Assembly (NCBI GenBank): GCA_025201375.1
Contig: JAIWZP010000022.1
Span: forward strand, 248,001 to 312,000
Source: Gongronella butleri
Lineage: Eukaryota; Mucoromycota; Mucoromycetes; Mucorales; Cunninghamellaceae
Length of the DNA: 64,000 nucleotides
Direction of reading: 5' to 3'
Shown here: in pieces, positions 20,852-31,178 of the stretch
Layout of the letters: every line of letters begins with the position of its first letter
Numbering within the stretch: position 1 is the stretch's first letter
Translations under genes and position numbers: made by a program
Notes under the pieces: generated by a model
Seen by the model: the letters and a program-made list of their open reading frames with translations, nothing else
What the model was told of the DNA's origin: nothing
Databases searched by the model: none

Positions 20852-21986
20852 CAACAGTGTTGCCATGAGCATCTCAGGGGATCCATTCTCACCCCCCATG
20901 CCATTTTAAACAGGTCATTCTTGCAATCATCAAGCATTGAGCCTGCGTCAGGGAACAAGCAGGCGCTGGAGCGACCGCCACACTTGACGACCATCGAGAC
21001 AATCAAGCTCAGCCTCGCTTTTTGCATCCTGTGGTTCTTTGCTAATTATACGACGAACGCCAGTCTCGCTTACACGTCTGTTGGCAGCTCCACGATCCTC
21101 GCCAGCATGTCTGGTCTCTTTACATTGGGCATTGGCGCCGTTTTTGGGGTCGAGCGCGTCACATGGATAAAATTGGTTTCTGTGCTCGTCAGGTATGTCT
21201 TCAAAAAAGGGATGTTTTTGCCGTCATTCAAGGGGGTGCTGACGCCTTTTTTTTTTATTATTATTTTCTAGCTTCATTGGTGTGGTCCTCGTGTCCTATT
21301 CGGACCAAAAATCGACGTTGCCCGTGGAAGACCCGAGTGCGTTTTCGTCCGCATTGATTGGCGATCTGCTTGCGCTACTGGGCGCCATCTTTTACGGCTG
21401 CTACACGACGTTACTCAAACTGCGCATTGGAGATGAGGAACGCATCAACATGCCCCTTTTTTTCGGCTTTGTGGGTGCATTCAATGTCATCCTTTTATGG
21501 CCGGCTTTTCCTTTTCTGGACTGGCTCGGCCTCGAGTCCTTTGAGCTGCCTCACTCGCCCACCCTGTGGGTCATGGTCCTCCTCAATGCCTTTATCGGCA
21601 CGTTCTTGTCAGACTACCTTTGGCTGCTCGCCATGCTCATGACCTCGCCGCTCGTCGTCACCCTCGGCATCTCACTCACCGTATGGAAAAGAAAAGAGCG
21701 CGACCACCAAACATGAATGCTCATCTGTTTCTCTCCTTTTTTTTCTTCTTCTCTTGTTTGCATTTTGCAGATCCCATTGGCTTTGTTTGGCGACATTGTG
21801 TTCAAGCACATTGTGCCTCATGCGCAATACGTTGCCGGTGCGCTGTGCGTCATTGTCGGCTTCGTCACCGTCAACATGGCCGCCTTACGAGAGCACGACG
21901 ACGCGCCAATGGATGAGCAACAGCCTCTCATACCCGAGCCGCACCAGCCCGCCTACAATACCCTGTCATCATCCTCGTCCAATTGA
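20511..21986 (+). CDS. SLC35F/EamA-type drug-metabolite transporter
   Basis: Five exons: 20511-20609, 20693-20817, 20914-21192, 21272-21680 and 21771-21986; the product is 375 residues. There are about ten transmembrane helices in two EamA-like halves. Recognisable phrases are KPFLVTYLNTATFSFYLIPF in exon 2, FCILWFFANYTTNASLAYTS and VGSSTILASMSGLFTL in exon 3, and NAFIGTFLSDYLWLLAMLMT in exon 4. These follow the SLC35F5 / yeast YML018C-Thi74 subgroup, which sits in vacuolar or endomembranes with poorly known substrates. The C-terminus ends in an acidic, Ser-rich tail. Intron 2 contains an A-run of about 30. The substrate cannot be predicted. Confidence 0.8.
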
Positions 21987-22894
21987 TCATTAAATAATAT
22001 TTTTAGCGAGTTTATTTATTTGGAAGGGTGGGAAGGCGGTGCAGGGAGGGATTGCAGGGCATGCACGCAGGAGAGACAATCAAAAAAAAAAAACAATCAA
22101 ATGCGCGTCCGCTTTGGCTGCGGCAAGGCGATCCCGGGTCTCGGACCCCCTTCTTTTGCCCCAATTGGGGCCCCACGCGCTTTTTCCTTGTGAACCCCAT
22201 GATGGCAAAGGAGGCAGAAAAAAACTCAGCATGTCACACCAAAAGACAAAGGGGAGTCAAAAGCACCGCCTCATTGTCCGCGCAAATGGGCTCGACTGCC
22301 CAAAAATGACGAAATTTTCCAAACACGCCAATGGCGCGATAAGTACACGCGTCATCCATCAGCAATGAAAAGAAAAAAAAGGCAATCTCATCTTGTCTGG
22401 GCAAGCCGGGTCAATGCGCAAGTGACAAGCGCCAATGGAGATGATGAATCGGCCAAAATGGGCTAAATGCTTGATGCCTTGAATGCCTCAAAAAAAGCTT
22501 GAATACGCGTCCACCATTGCGTCCACGATTTCCTGATTCCAATGAGGGAATCGTTGGACACGTATCTTGGACGCGTTTATATAGAGTGGTCACTTTCAGG
22601 GGCAAATCCAGCAATGCAACTTTCCAATCAAGTACCCCAGCTCTCAAACGCACACCAACGTGAACGAGTCGGCCAAACTAACCGTGTGGGACGCGGCTTT
22701 GTGCCAGCCAAAAGTCAATTGAGGGCGCGAAACACGCCTTTTAAAATTTAGTCGTGGCAAGGCCTCGAAACCAAAATCAAAAATCATGGTTTTCTCAGAA
22801 TCGTGCCAAACTTGCTCACAATATGAAGCGCTGGGAGAAATCACGAAAAAGGCCAAAAAAGAGTGGGATCCGTCTACTGACTGGCGAATAATTC
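21987..22894. other. Intergenic, no gene seen
   Basis: A-runs and short ORFs only. ACGCGTC motifs appear near 22505-22515 and 22567-22573, ahead of the family A repeat. Confidence 0.5.
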
Positions 22895-23300
22895 ATGATT
22901 TTAGGTTTAATTTCAACGGCGAATTGCTGGGGGAAAACGCGCCCATGGACCTGCGCCGACGCGTCCACTGGCAAGAGATGGCCAAGATGCATGGATTTGA
23001 CTACAAACAGACGCGTCTAGCTTGACGTGTGATGCGCTTTATCACGCGTCCAAGTTGACCCGCAAACGATCTGTTCGCATCAATTCTGCCCGGAGCTCGT
23101 TTTTCTTATCGATCACGGCGATTCATGTACGCGTCACGGCGCGCTCTTTCTGATGATATGCCAGATCATTTGGGTGTGAATTTTGACAAAAGCTAGTATT
23201 TTCCCCAATATACGAAAAACCGTGTCATCTGGATGTCGTAGAGGAGCAACGAGAGCTCCGTTCAGTGGCGTGATGCGGAGCAAATAGACGAAAGACATGC
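22895..23300 (+). repeat. Dispersed ACGCGT-rich repeat, family A, copy 2
   Basis: The core reads AACGCGCCCATGGACC, GACGCGTCCACTGGC, AAACAGACGCGTCTAGC and TTATCACGCGTCCAAGTTG. It then runs into GACCCGCAAACGATCTGTTC, which is shared almost exactly with 44207-44224. It lies between the convergent SLC35F and SKT5-like genes. Confidence 0.6.
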
Positions 23301-23541
23301 AATCGATTTGTGTCAATGGCAGCAACACGCGTCAATGTGCCCGTTTTACATCAAAAAGCATCCTTGCCAAAAATCTGTTGCAACAGACGCACTTTTTCAT
23401 GGCGTTTTTATAAGCTCTTCAGGGATCACAACCCTATTGCACTCCTATCAAACCTGGTGACTATTGTACGAAAGTTTTTTCTTTTTTTTTATTGAAAATC
23501 ACCAATGGCGTAAAATACAATACAAAGCGTCTTTTTTTTTT

Positions 23542-25806
23542 CTACATGAGTGAGCAGGATGTGTTGACGATGGTCTTGATGCGCTGCGTGTCATGGTGTG
23601 CATCCTCATTGTCTGTGGGCCGGCTTGCTTGGTGGTGCAATTGCTGTTGTTTTTGCGCCGTTTGCTGTGCAGCCTGTTTTTTGACTCGTTTTTCCTCGTA
23701 TGCGGCGAGATATTGCTTTGCACCTGTGTGGCCGAGTGCTGCGGCGCGGCGCATCCAGCGGAGCATCCTTGTCTGATCCTTGGGGACGCCAATGCCACGC
23801 TTTGTATAGATGGCCAGGGCAAAATGGGCCTTTGCGATGGTGCCGTTCTCTGTGGCAAGCGCAACGGTGGTGACGGCACGGCGTGCCCACAGGTACGCTT
23901 CGCGATCGGAGGCGTGCAGGACGCCCTTGGACGTGGAGCCCGTGAGATACCATCCGGACAAGGCGAGACAGCCCTCGGGATTGCCCAATTCGGCGGCACG
24001 CGCATACCAATAGATGGACAGCGCATCGTCCATCTGGACCCACTGCCCGTGCTCGTAACACCGGCCCAATTGCACCTGGCTTGGCACGTACCCAGTCTGG
24101 GCCGCTTGATGCAGCAATTCCATTGCATACGCAGGGTCGTTGATCAAACTGGTCGCGTCACCAACTTCGCCCGTCAATTGAATCATGGCAAGCGCGTGCA
24201 GCGCATGAGGTGCTTGGTCTTGTTGCTGCGATAATTGCGCGGCCGCGGCGAAATCGTCGCTGGAAGTGGCCATGCTGATGGACGACAAGGCATTGGCTGC
24301 CGCATTGAGCACCTGCGATCCTCCAGAGACGGTGGTCGGGTGATTGGCCGCACGTTGCAACCAGCTAATAGCTTCACGTGGCATGGGCGTCGTGTTGTAA
24401 TAACCACGAAGCAAAATAATCCCCAATTTGTACATGGAGCCAACATGTGCAAGATGCGCCGCTTTCCGATAAAACATCATCGCCCGTTGACCATCTTTGC
24501 GTGTGCCAATGCCCAATTCAAAGCACACCGCCGTGCGATACGTGGCTTCGGCATGCGATTGCTTGGATGCCTGCGTATACCATTGGAAAGCCTTGCTGTG
24601 ATCCTCCAAAAGGCCCAAAAGACCCATACCGAAGCAATTGGCCAACATAAACTGCGCCTCGGGATCGCCGCCTTTACCGATACCTTGCCCCATGCTCAGA
24701 CGCTTCAGCAATTGGAGACATTCGCGCATCATCGCCTGGCGCACCAATTCCTTGGCATTGTCCATGTGCACCAACGACGCCGTGTCGCCTGCAGCTGCAG
24801 CCATTCGCATCGAAGGCATCGACATCATGGACGCCGCGTCACTGCTGCTCGAAAATGACCGTGTCGCGTCGCCAGTCATATTGCGCGTTGAAAAAGACCG
24901 CGTCGAAAGCGTCATGGACGGCCGACCTTGCGTTTTTCTCGATTGCTCGCGCAACGTGGGTCGGTGATGATAGTCTTGCCAATGGACCGTCTCGTCAAAT
25001 GCAAGCGTTGCAAGTAGACTCTTGCAAAGACGCAACGATTGCCGCGTACTCTTAGATTGCTTGGCCATTTTCACCCATTCACACACTTGCGCCGGCGTGT
25101 CCGGCCATGGGAGAATCAGCGATCGTGCCACCGAGCACGATCGGCCCGAAACAGACATGTTTGTCGATGACGAGATGCTGGAGGATGGTGCATGCGACAA
25201 ACGCGGGCGGCTGGGCGACACCGCCGATTGGAGCGCCATTGACGCGCCATCCATGGCCGATGACGACGACCGCGTACGCTGCTCCAACAAAGGTGGCTTG
25301 CTGGATGTCTTGGCTCCACCCGTTGATGCCAATTTGTCACCTGTTTGGCTCGTGGTGGTGGATGTGGATGTGGATGTGTTGTCGTTTGACTGGGCAAGCG
25401 ACGATTCGGACGACGATGAGTCTGAATACTTGGCCGGCAGTGCCGCCGCCCTTTTGATCATGGATTGCATGGACGCGTCGGCCACGGGTTTGAGTAACAC
25501 CTGATTGGTGCGGGCATTCTGCCGGTACAGGCCCGAATACTCGTCATAGTACCATTGATTGTAATCGTCGTCATTGTCGCGATACCGATACTCTTGCCCC
25601 ATGCTGGGGATCATCTGCTTGGCGTCTGAAGACACACTGAATCCTTGCAAAAGATTGTCGTCGTCGCTTTTGAGGAGGTTGTCAAGATGCTCTTGTTCTT
25701 CCCACATCAACACCGAGGGATCGTCCGTGCTCGTCGCCGCATAATTGGTCGGCGACTCGTCTTTCTTGGGCACCTTGGGCACCTTGGGCGCGTGGATATC
25801 CGTCAT
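23542..25806 (-). CDS. SKT5: Sel1-repeat protein with CaaX box, Skt5/Chs4-like chitin synthase activator
   Basis: Intronless, 754 residues. The first 340 or so are Ser-, Thr- and Asp-rich and probably disordered. Residues about 345-680 hold a series of Sel1-like repeats with the usual ending pattern A-x-(Y/W)-x-(L/K)-G: AQFMLANCFGMGLLG, ATYRTAVCFELGIG, GSMYKLGIILLRGYY, SQVQLGRCYEHGQW, GCLALSGWYLTGS and AHFALAIYTKRGIG. The protein ends Cys-Ser-Leu-Met, a CaaX prenylation signal. Sel1 repeats plus a C-terminal CaaX box is the hallmark of yeast Skt5/Chs4, which activates chitin synthase III at the bud neck or growing tip and needs prenylation for membrane binding. Fungi often carry several related proteins (Chs4, Shc1), so the exact orthologue is uncertain. 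Confidence 0.8.
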   Translation of the reverse strand: MTDIHAPKVPKVPKKDESPTNYAATSTDDPSVLMWEEQEHLDNLLKSDDDNLLQGFSVSSDAKQMIPSMGQEYRYRDNDDDYNQWYYDEYSGLYRQNARTNQVLLKPVADASMQSMIKRAAALPAKYSDSSSSESSLAQSNDNTSTSTSTTTSQTGDKLASTGGAKTSSKPPLLEQRTRSSSSAMDGASMALQSAVSPSRPRLSHAPSSSISSSTNMSVSGRSCSVARSLILPWPDTPAQVCEWVKMAKQSKSTRQSLRLCKSLLATLAFDETVHWQDYHHRPTLREQSRKTQGRPSMTLSTRSFSTRNMTGDATRSFSSSSDAASMMSMPSMRMAAAAGDTASLVHMDNAKELVRQAMMRECLQLLKRLSMGQGIGKGGDPEAQFMLANCFGMGLLGLLEDHSKAFQWYTQASKQSHAEATYRTAVCFELGIGTRKDGQRAMMFYRKAAHLAHVGSMYKLGIILLRGYYNTTPMPREAISWLQRAANHPTTVSGGSQVLNAAANALSSISMATSSDDFAAAAQLSQQQDQAPHALHALAMIQLTGEVGDATSLINDPAYAMELLHQAAQTGYVPSQVQLGRCYEHGQWVQMDDALSIYWYARAAELGNPEGCLALSGWYLTGSTSKGVLHASDREAYLWARRAVTTVALATENGTIAKAHFALAIYTKRGIGVPKDQTRMLRWMRRAAALGHTGAKQYLAAYEEKRVKKQAAQQTAQKQQQLHHQASRPTDNEDAHHDTQRIKTIVNTSCSLM

Positions 25807-26910
25807 GGCTTGAAAAAAAAAAAAAAAAAAAAAAGCGAATTGCTTGCTCTTTTTTTTGGAGTTTCACGTCGTCAAAAAGGTAAAATAAGGCGTTTGCGGT
25901 GAAAGAAGGACCTTTAAGCCATGATCTCGTTGGACCCACCTCTTTTTTTTTTTTTCTTGTCTTTTTTGGCCAAGAAACAAGGAAAAAATACAACGAGGCG
26001 GATCAGTGCGTGATTCATGCAGGCGGAGCACACAGCCGCGTCGCACGGATCCCGCCGTTGCGCCCCAAATGCTCCGAGCGACGGTCAGTGTGAGCCTTGT
26101 GTGAGGTGTGATGCTTGGTTTGACTGATACTGTATACTCTTATCTACTCGATTTTTCAGTGGACGATTATGAATTGCTGATGATGTCTTTTTTTTTTTTT
26201 TTTTTTTTGTTTGTCGTTTTTTTGGAGGAATTCAATGCAAGTTCATATTTTGACATGCATGTCTCACCAAGTAAAATGGCATGTTTCTGCTTTGAGGAGT
26301 CGTTTGTCATCAATTGGACACAGATACGCACAAAATTTATATCAAAATGATCCTAAAAGCGAGATAAAGCTATTAAAAATGTTTTCAGAGCACCCATTTG
26401 ACATGATGATGAGAATCTTCAGTGCAAAGAAACGAAGCGAGGATTACCCTGTACCTTCCTAATAAGGAAGGTTGCCAGCATTGATGGCGTGGCCGTGCGA
26501 CGGGCACTCGTCAAAATCCCCCCCTTTTTTTTTTTTTTGTGTGTGTGTGTGTTTTCGACATGATGTAAAAGGCAGCCGTGAATGCAATAATGTCGAATAC
26601 GTACTACTGGAGTCGTAGAAAATGCCAACAGAGACACGATGGGGATGTGAATGGATATCGGTGCCAAAGTGCAAAAAACGGCCCAGTTTGCCTGTTTCCA
26701 CAGTTTTAAAGCCTTTACATGCACGCCCTAAGAATCGCATATGATAGGCAAAAAAAAAAAAAAAAAAAAAAAAGCGAAAAGCATGTTATTTAGCTACTAC
26801 GGCATCCATAGTCCCAGCAAAAAAAAAAAAGATCACCTTGAAATTGCAAAAAATAAAATCCAAATTGCCATGGCTACACAAAGCAATTCAAAAAAATGCA
26901 AAAAAGAACG
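25807..26910. other. Intergenic, no gene seen
   Basis: Contains long homopolymers (A at 25813-25834, T at 26188-26208 and 26524-26539, A at 26751-26773) and a GT dinucleotide run at 26540-26552. Short ORFs have no recognisable similarity. Confidence 0.5.
26900..26905 (-). terminator. RNA polymerase III terminator of tRNA-Trp
   Basis: A run of six T on the minus strand begins five bases after the tRNA 3' end. Confidence 0.75.
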
Positions 26911-26983
26911 TGAGGGATGCCCGGCTCGAACGGACGACCGCCTGGACTGGAATCAGGTGCGCTACCAATTGCGCCAATCCCCC
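26911..26983 (-). tRNA. tRNA-Trp (CCA), intronless
   Basis: On the minus strand the 73 bases fold into a full cloverleaf. The 7-bp acceptor is GGGGGAT with ATCCCTC (one G-U pair). The D-arm is GCGC-AATTGGTA-GCGC. The anticodon loop TTCCAGT gives anticodon CCA. The variable loop has five bases and the T-arm is GTCCG-TTCGAGC-CGGGC. The discriminator base is A. The last anticodon-stem pair (positions 31-39) would be an A-C mismatch. There is no intron. A T-run follows the 3' end, as expected for RNA polymerase III. The gene encodes the cytosolic tryptophan acceptor. Confidence 0.9.
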
Positions 26984-28199
26984 AATTTACGAAAAATTCT
27001 CAGACGATGTCTACTTGTGTCAATTCAAAAAAATTTTTTTTTCTAAAATTGCTTGAATTTCATCCCCGATTGAAGAAAGGTATTACCAAAGGAGCTGACT
27101 GTTATTGAATAGGCGTTTAGGGAGTCAATTGGCCCGCATTTAGCAAAATGAGCATAAAGAAACGGCCGTGCGCCCTACATACACTTTGTATCACAGTTAA
27201 ACTTTGCTCAACCATCCAATTGGCCACATGGGCTCTTGGTGGCCCCTAGTGTGCCTATGTGCCTGGCTGAAAACAAAAAAAAGGCAAGGGTTGTACAATA
27301 TACGATTGTTGAAGGTCCGCTGATGACTCTCTGTGGCAATGACGCCACTGCGTGCTCCTTTGCTTCCAACACCGTGCGTCTTGGCTCACGCGACGCTCAC
27401 ACAAGTTGTTAGTCAATTTGATTTTGTATTGGCGACGACCTTGATATGTAGGAAAGCATTATTCCGCTTAAAATCTTTAATTTTAAGGCAACCGCTTGAT
27501 CAATCCGTGACGCACAAGATGCACAAGCCGGGAAACATTGAGTTCATTGTAAATACAAAGTTTCAGAACCGTGCCTCTGATACTAAAGCTGCCAATGGGC
27601 AAAAGACGCACAAACAGCCAGATTTCAACTTCACAAGTCTGCTGTGGAGTGCATCCAGCAATTCGGATGCCTGTGTTGATCCAGCTCATCTGAGTTCAAA
27701 TCTGGCTCGGGATCAAACAAATGGGCAAAAAGGCGAGCAAATGGCCAAAAGGGCCAATTTCTTGCAAACATGCCAATTTTCTCAACAACTACGCAACGCA
27801 AGAAGATAGAGTTTAAAACACTGAAAAGCATGTCACTGGAGAACTTGAACAGCAAAAAAAAAAAAAAAAAGAAACATAAAGGTTTAATGAAAATACGTGC
27901 CAATTGCGCGACACGTGCGATTTTCCTTTCCTTGACGATATAAATCCGAAAAGACGCCAAAAAGTATGACCAGCCCCCCAGCCATAGACAACGAGAGCAA
28001 CAGTCGTGGAAAAAAAGCAAGAGTCGGGCGCGCAACTGGGGTCAGGGGTGTCTTTTTATCGCGAAATGTCCTTGTTTTTCGTGTACTGGGCGCTCGGACG
28101 CGCTGAGCATGCATTGGACTCCGCCGCTTTTTCATTTCACACTGGTTGCTTTCGCCTCCTTTTTTTTTTCTTTTTTTTTTTTCTTTTGTGACCCCTTGG
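26984..28199. other. Intergenic between tRNA-Trp and GPI1
   Basis: A 158-codon plus-strand ORF (27333-27809) lies here but resembles no family, lacks a convincing leader and has ordinary noncoding composition, so I do not call it. A pyrimidine run at 28158-28188 leads to the GPI1 start. Confidence 0.45.
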
Positions 28200-30897
28200 A
28201 TGAATGTCAACGGCAGCATACCCGACATATATTGGCCGTACCATCTCAGTTCTCCAAAGGTGCGTCAGGGTTACTTGGTTGGATGGCACCATCAGCCGTT
28301 GACCTTTTGCGTAGCGGCCGTGATCAGCGACATTGAGGTACGTTTTGGCCCCACGTTTTGCCACCGACAGGGCAAGAATGCACGTTTTATCATTTTTTGA
28401 CATTTTCCTCTATGCAGCTCGACGCGCTGACGCGACTAATAGACCAGTTCTGCGCCGACGACATGGATACGAACCTGCGGCTTATTCGCAACGTGTGCCA
28501 CGGCCCGCCGTCGGTGCTAGGCGAGCTAGCGCGCACGCCGCACACGCCATCCAATGCGCCCTACTGGCTCAATGTCGATCTGTCCGACAAATATCTCCCT
28601 ATACCAACGTATGACATCTCAGACGCGCGACGCATCGCGTCAAATCGGCGGAAATCGCGTCCAGTCGCGTCCAATCACTTCGAAAAACGCGTCGTAGCTT
28701 ATCAATCTCCCCCCTTTTTTTTTGTGTTTTCTAGGCAATTGTCCGTGCAAGGCGCTCCAATCCGCATGCAATCGTATCAGCTTATATTCTACGAGCAGCC
28801 GAATCCGGAGCGGCTGCAATTCTTTGGACTTGAGCCGCTGCCACTCGATATTTCGAGGCGCAAAAAGGCGCCCATCAGTAGCACCACCGAACAAGTGACA
28901 AGACAGAATCAGGCATGCCTAGTACACAATGGCCGCGACATCCTAGGCATGCCACAGGAGGAACCCCCCACTCATTTGGCGCCGGTGCTTGCAGAGGTAT
29001 GCTCCTTTTTGTGTGCTTTTTGCGAAAATGGGCGCCGCTGATCCCATTTTTGTAGATCAATTCGTCTTTTTACCTAGAACAAGGCATCCGTGCGATGCTG
29101 CAGCAACAGGAACGGCAGCAGCGGGAGTCTGGGGCGCGTGATTTTTGGGCATTTGGCCGCGTGCCGTTTATGTGGCTAGCATGGGCCATGCAATGGCCTC
29201 GCAAGGTCATGGTGGGGTTGTGCCTGTCCCTGGGCTGTGTCGTGTTTGCCGTAGTCGAGATGATCTTATACGTGTTGGCGCTCAGGATACCCAAATTACA
29301 AGTGAGCTTCAAGGACATCTCGGCAGCAGGTAAAAACCAAAAAAAAAAAACCGATTTTTGTGTGCCTTTGCCGACACTTTTTCATAGGACAGCAGATCGA
29401 TCTGCGGCTACAGCAGCTTTATTTCTGGCCAAGACAATATGTGATGCTAAGGCGGCGCAATTGGGCCAACACCGCCGAAGCACGCGCCTATTACATCAAG
29501 TAAACGGCACGTAAAAACCCAAAACCCCAAATTGACACGTCTTTTTTCAGCTTTTATAATAGCATGTGGCTCGTGGCCAACGACATCATCATTGGTGTTG
29601 CGGTCGGATCGTACCTGATGGGCAATTGCGACCAGGTGTCCCAGAGACTGCACGAAACGCTCAAGGTAAGAGCTTCATTTCTATGCGATGTACGCTTTTT
29701 TTACAACCCCGTTTTTTTTGATTAGGGCTATACGGTCGACTCGCTGACGTCCATGATGTATTGGTTCCTCAAGACGCCTGCGGGTCTCAAATTGAACATT
29801 GAGCTTGGACGGTTCTTGAGTGAGCTGTTTTTATGGCTGATCCAGCTGTGGGTCGAGTGCATGCGCGCCATGGAGCCGTGGACGGCGCGGATCCTATGGA
29901 TGATTGGGTATTCGGGCATCTTTGGCGTGTCCATGGTGATTGCACTGCTGTCGGACATGCTTGCCGTGTTGACAATGCATCTGTATTGTTTTTACATGGT
30001 CGCGGCGCGTATCTTTAATTGGCAGCTCGTCACTGTGTACGCGCTGTTTAATCTGTTCCGCGGAAAGAAGCGAAACATGTTGCGTCATCGCATCGACAAT
30101 TGCGACTATGACCTGGACCAACTGCTCCTCGGAACCTGTCTGTTTACATTGCTGACGTTTCTGTTCCCCACTGTGTTTTTGTATTATCTGACGTTTGCAT
30201 TGGTAAGAGGCGCTTTAAAAGGCAAAAATGGAAAAAAAAGGAACGCGTCTCATCTTTTTTTGTTTCAGGGGCGCATCTGTGTCATCTTTTTGCAGGCGAT
30301 CATGGAGACATTGCTTGCCTTTTTCAATCATTTTCCGCTCTTTGCCATCATGCTGCGCGTCAAGGACCCTGATCGCGTGCCTGGTAAAAGGCTCATTCTT
30401 GCCGCGACGTGACAGTCCCTCATCCCCCCTTTTTTTGTTTTGCCTTTTAGGTGGCATTCGATTCGACGTGTTTCCATCCGACACGTTCCTGTACAAGCAC
30501 CATTGGCTGCGTCAGACGTTGCACGACCTGTCGACGCTCAATTCATCGGCAAAACGCGTGCGTTTCCGCCTGCCTGACGAGAAAGCGCCTCTGCGCGGCA
30601 CATTGCTGCGGATAAAAAACACACCCGTCCCTTTTGGCGCCATCTTTTTTCAATACATGCTGCTGTGGAAGCGCCTGTCTGCACACTACTTTTCAAGCCA
30701 CGTGTTTCGCTGCTTTCTCTATGGCGAGCCCATCAAACCCAGCCCAAAACTTCAGGTAAAAAAAAGGCAACATCCTTCCATTGTCTGAGCCCTGGTTTCT
30801 CATTTCCATTTGTCATTGGTAGTACCCCATGCTGCCAGACACGCGGCCTCCCCTCAAGACCATCTTGCGCATGCTCAGGACAATGTGGAACAAGTGA
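28200..30897 (+). CDS. GPI1: GPI-GlcNAc transferase subunit Gpi1 / PIG-Q
   Basis: Ten exons: 28200-28337, 28418-28608, 28735-28996, 29056-29329, 29388-29499, 29551-29665, 29726-30202, 30269-30383, 30451-30755 and 30823-30897; 687 residues. All junctions are GT-AG and keep frame. Family hallmarks are strong: DIYWPYHLSSP near the start, MMYWFLKTPAGLKLNIELG, FLWLIQLW, and LFRGKKRNMLRHR followed by CDYDLDQLLLGT. This is the Gpi1/PIG-Q core of the enzyme that transfers GlcNAc to phosphatidylinositol, the first step of GPI-anchor synthesis on the cytosolic face of the ER. Several membrane helices fall in exons 4-8. The first ATG of the conserved exon is used; an additional upstream exon cannot be excluded. 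Exon 2 is separated from exon 3 by a 126-base, stop-free intron rich in CGCGTC. Confidence 0.9.
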
Positions 30898-31178
30898 AAA
30901 AAAAGTGGGACCCATGACCATCTTCCATTTTGCATTAAAAAAGCCATATGTATCACGCTGCAATCAGAGTATCAGCCGAGAGATCATCTAATCAGGCGAT
31001 TTAAAAAAAAAAGATGCATACAAAAGAGAGGGGAAACTTTATTCATGTCATGGGAAGATGGGAAAAAAACAAAAAAAAAAAAAAGGGCGTGTGCGAGTCT
31101 CTATAATGGTTTTTTTCTCGCGCACAATTGGTATACGAATACATACATAGGGGAAAATACATAAAAAAATTAGCCATA
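30898..31178. other. Convergent 3' region of GPI1 and APP1
   Basis: 281 bases with A-runs (31001-31011, 31062-31084) separate the two stop codons. No gene seen. Confidence 0.5.

Noticed and set aside
23593..24234. 213-codon ORF antisense to the SKT5-like gene
   Set aside because: Shadow of the Sel1-repeat frame on the other strand.
27690..27720. Possible B-box (GAGTTCAAATC) of a second tRNA
   Set aside because: The flanking stems do not pair and no D- or anticodon arm is found.
27333..27809. 158-codon ORF between tRNA-Trp and GPI1
   Set aside because: No family resemblance, no leader or poly(A) context; within chance for this length of DNA.
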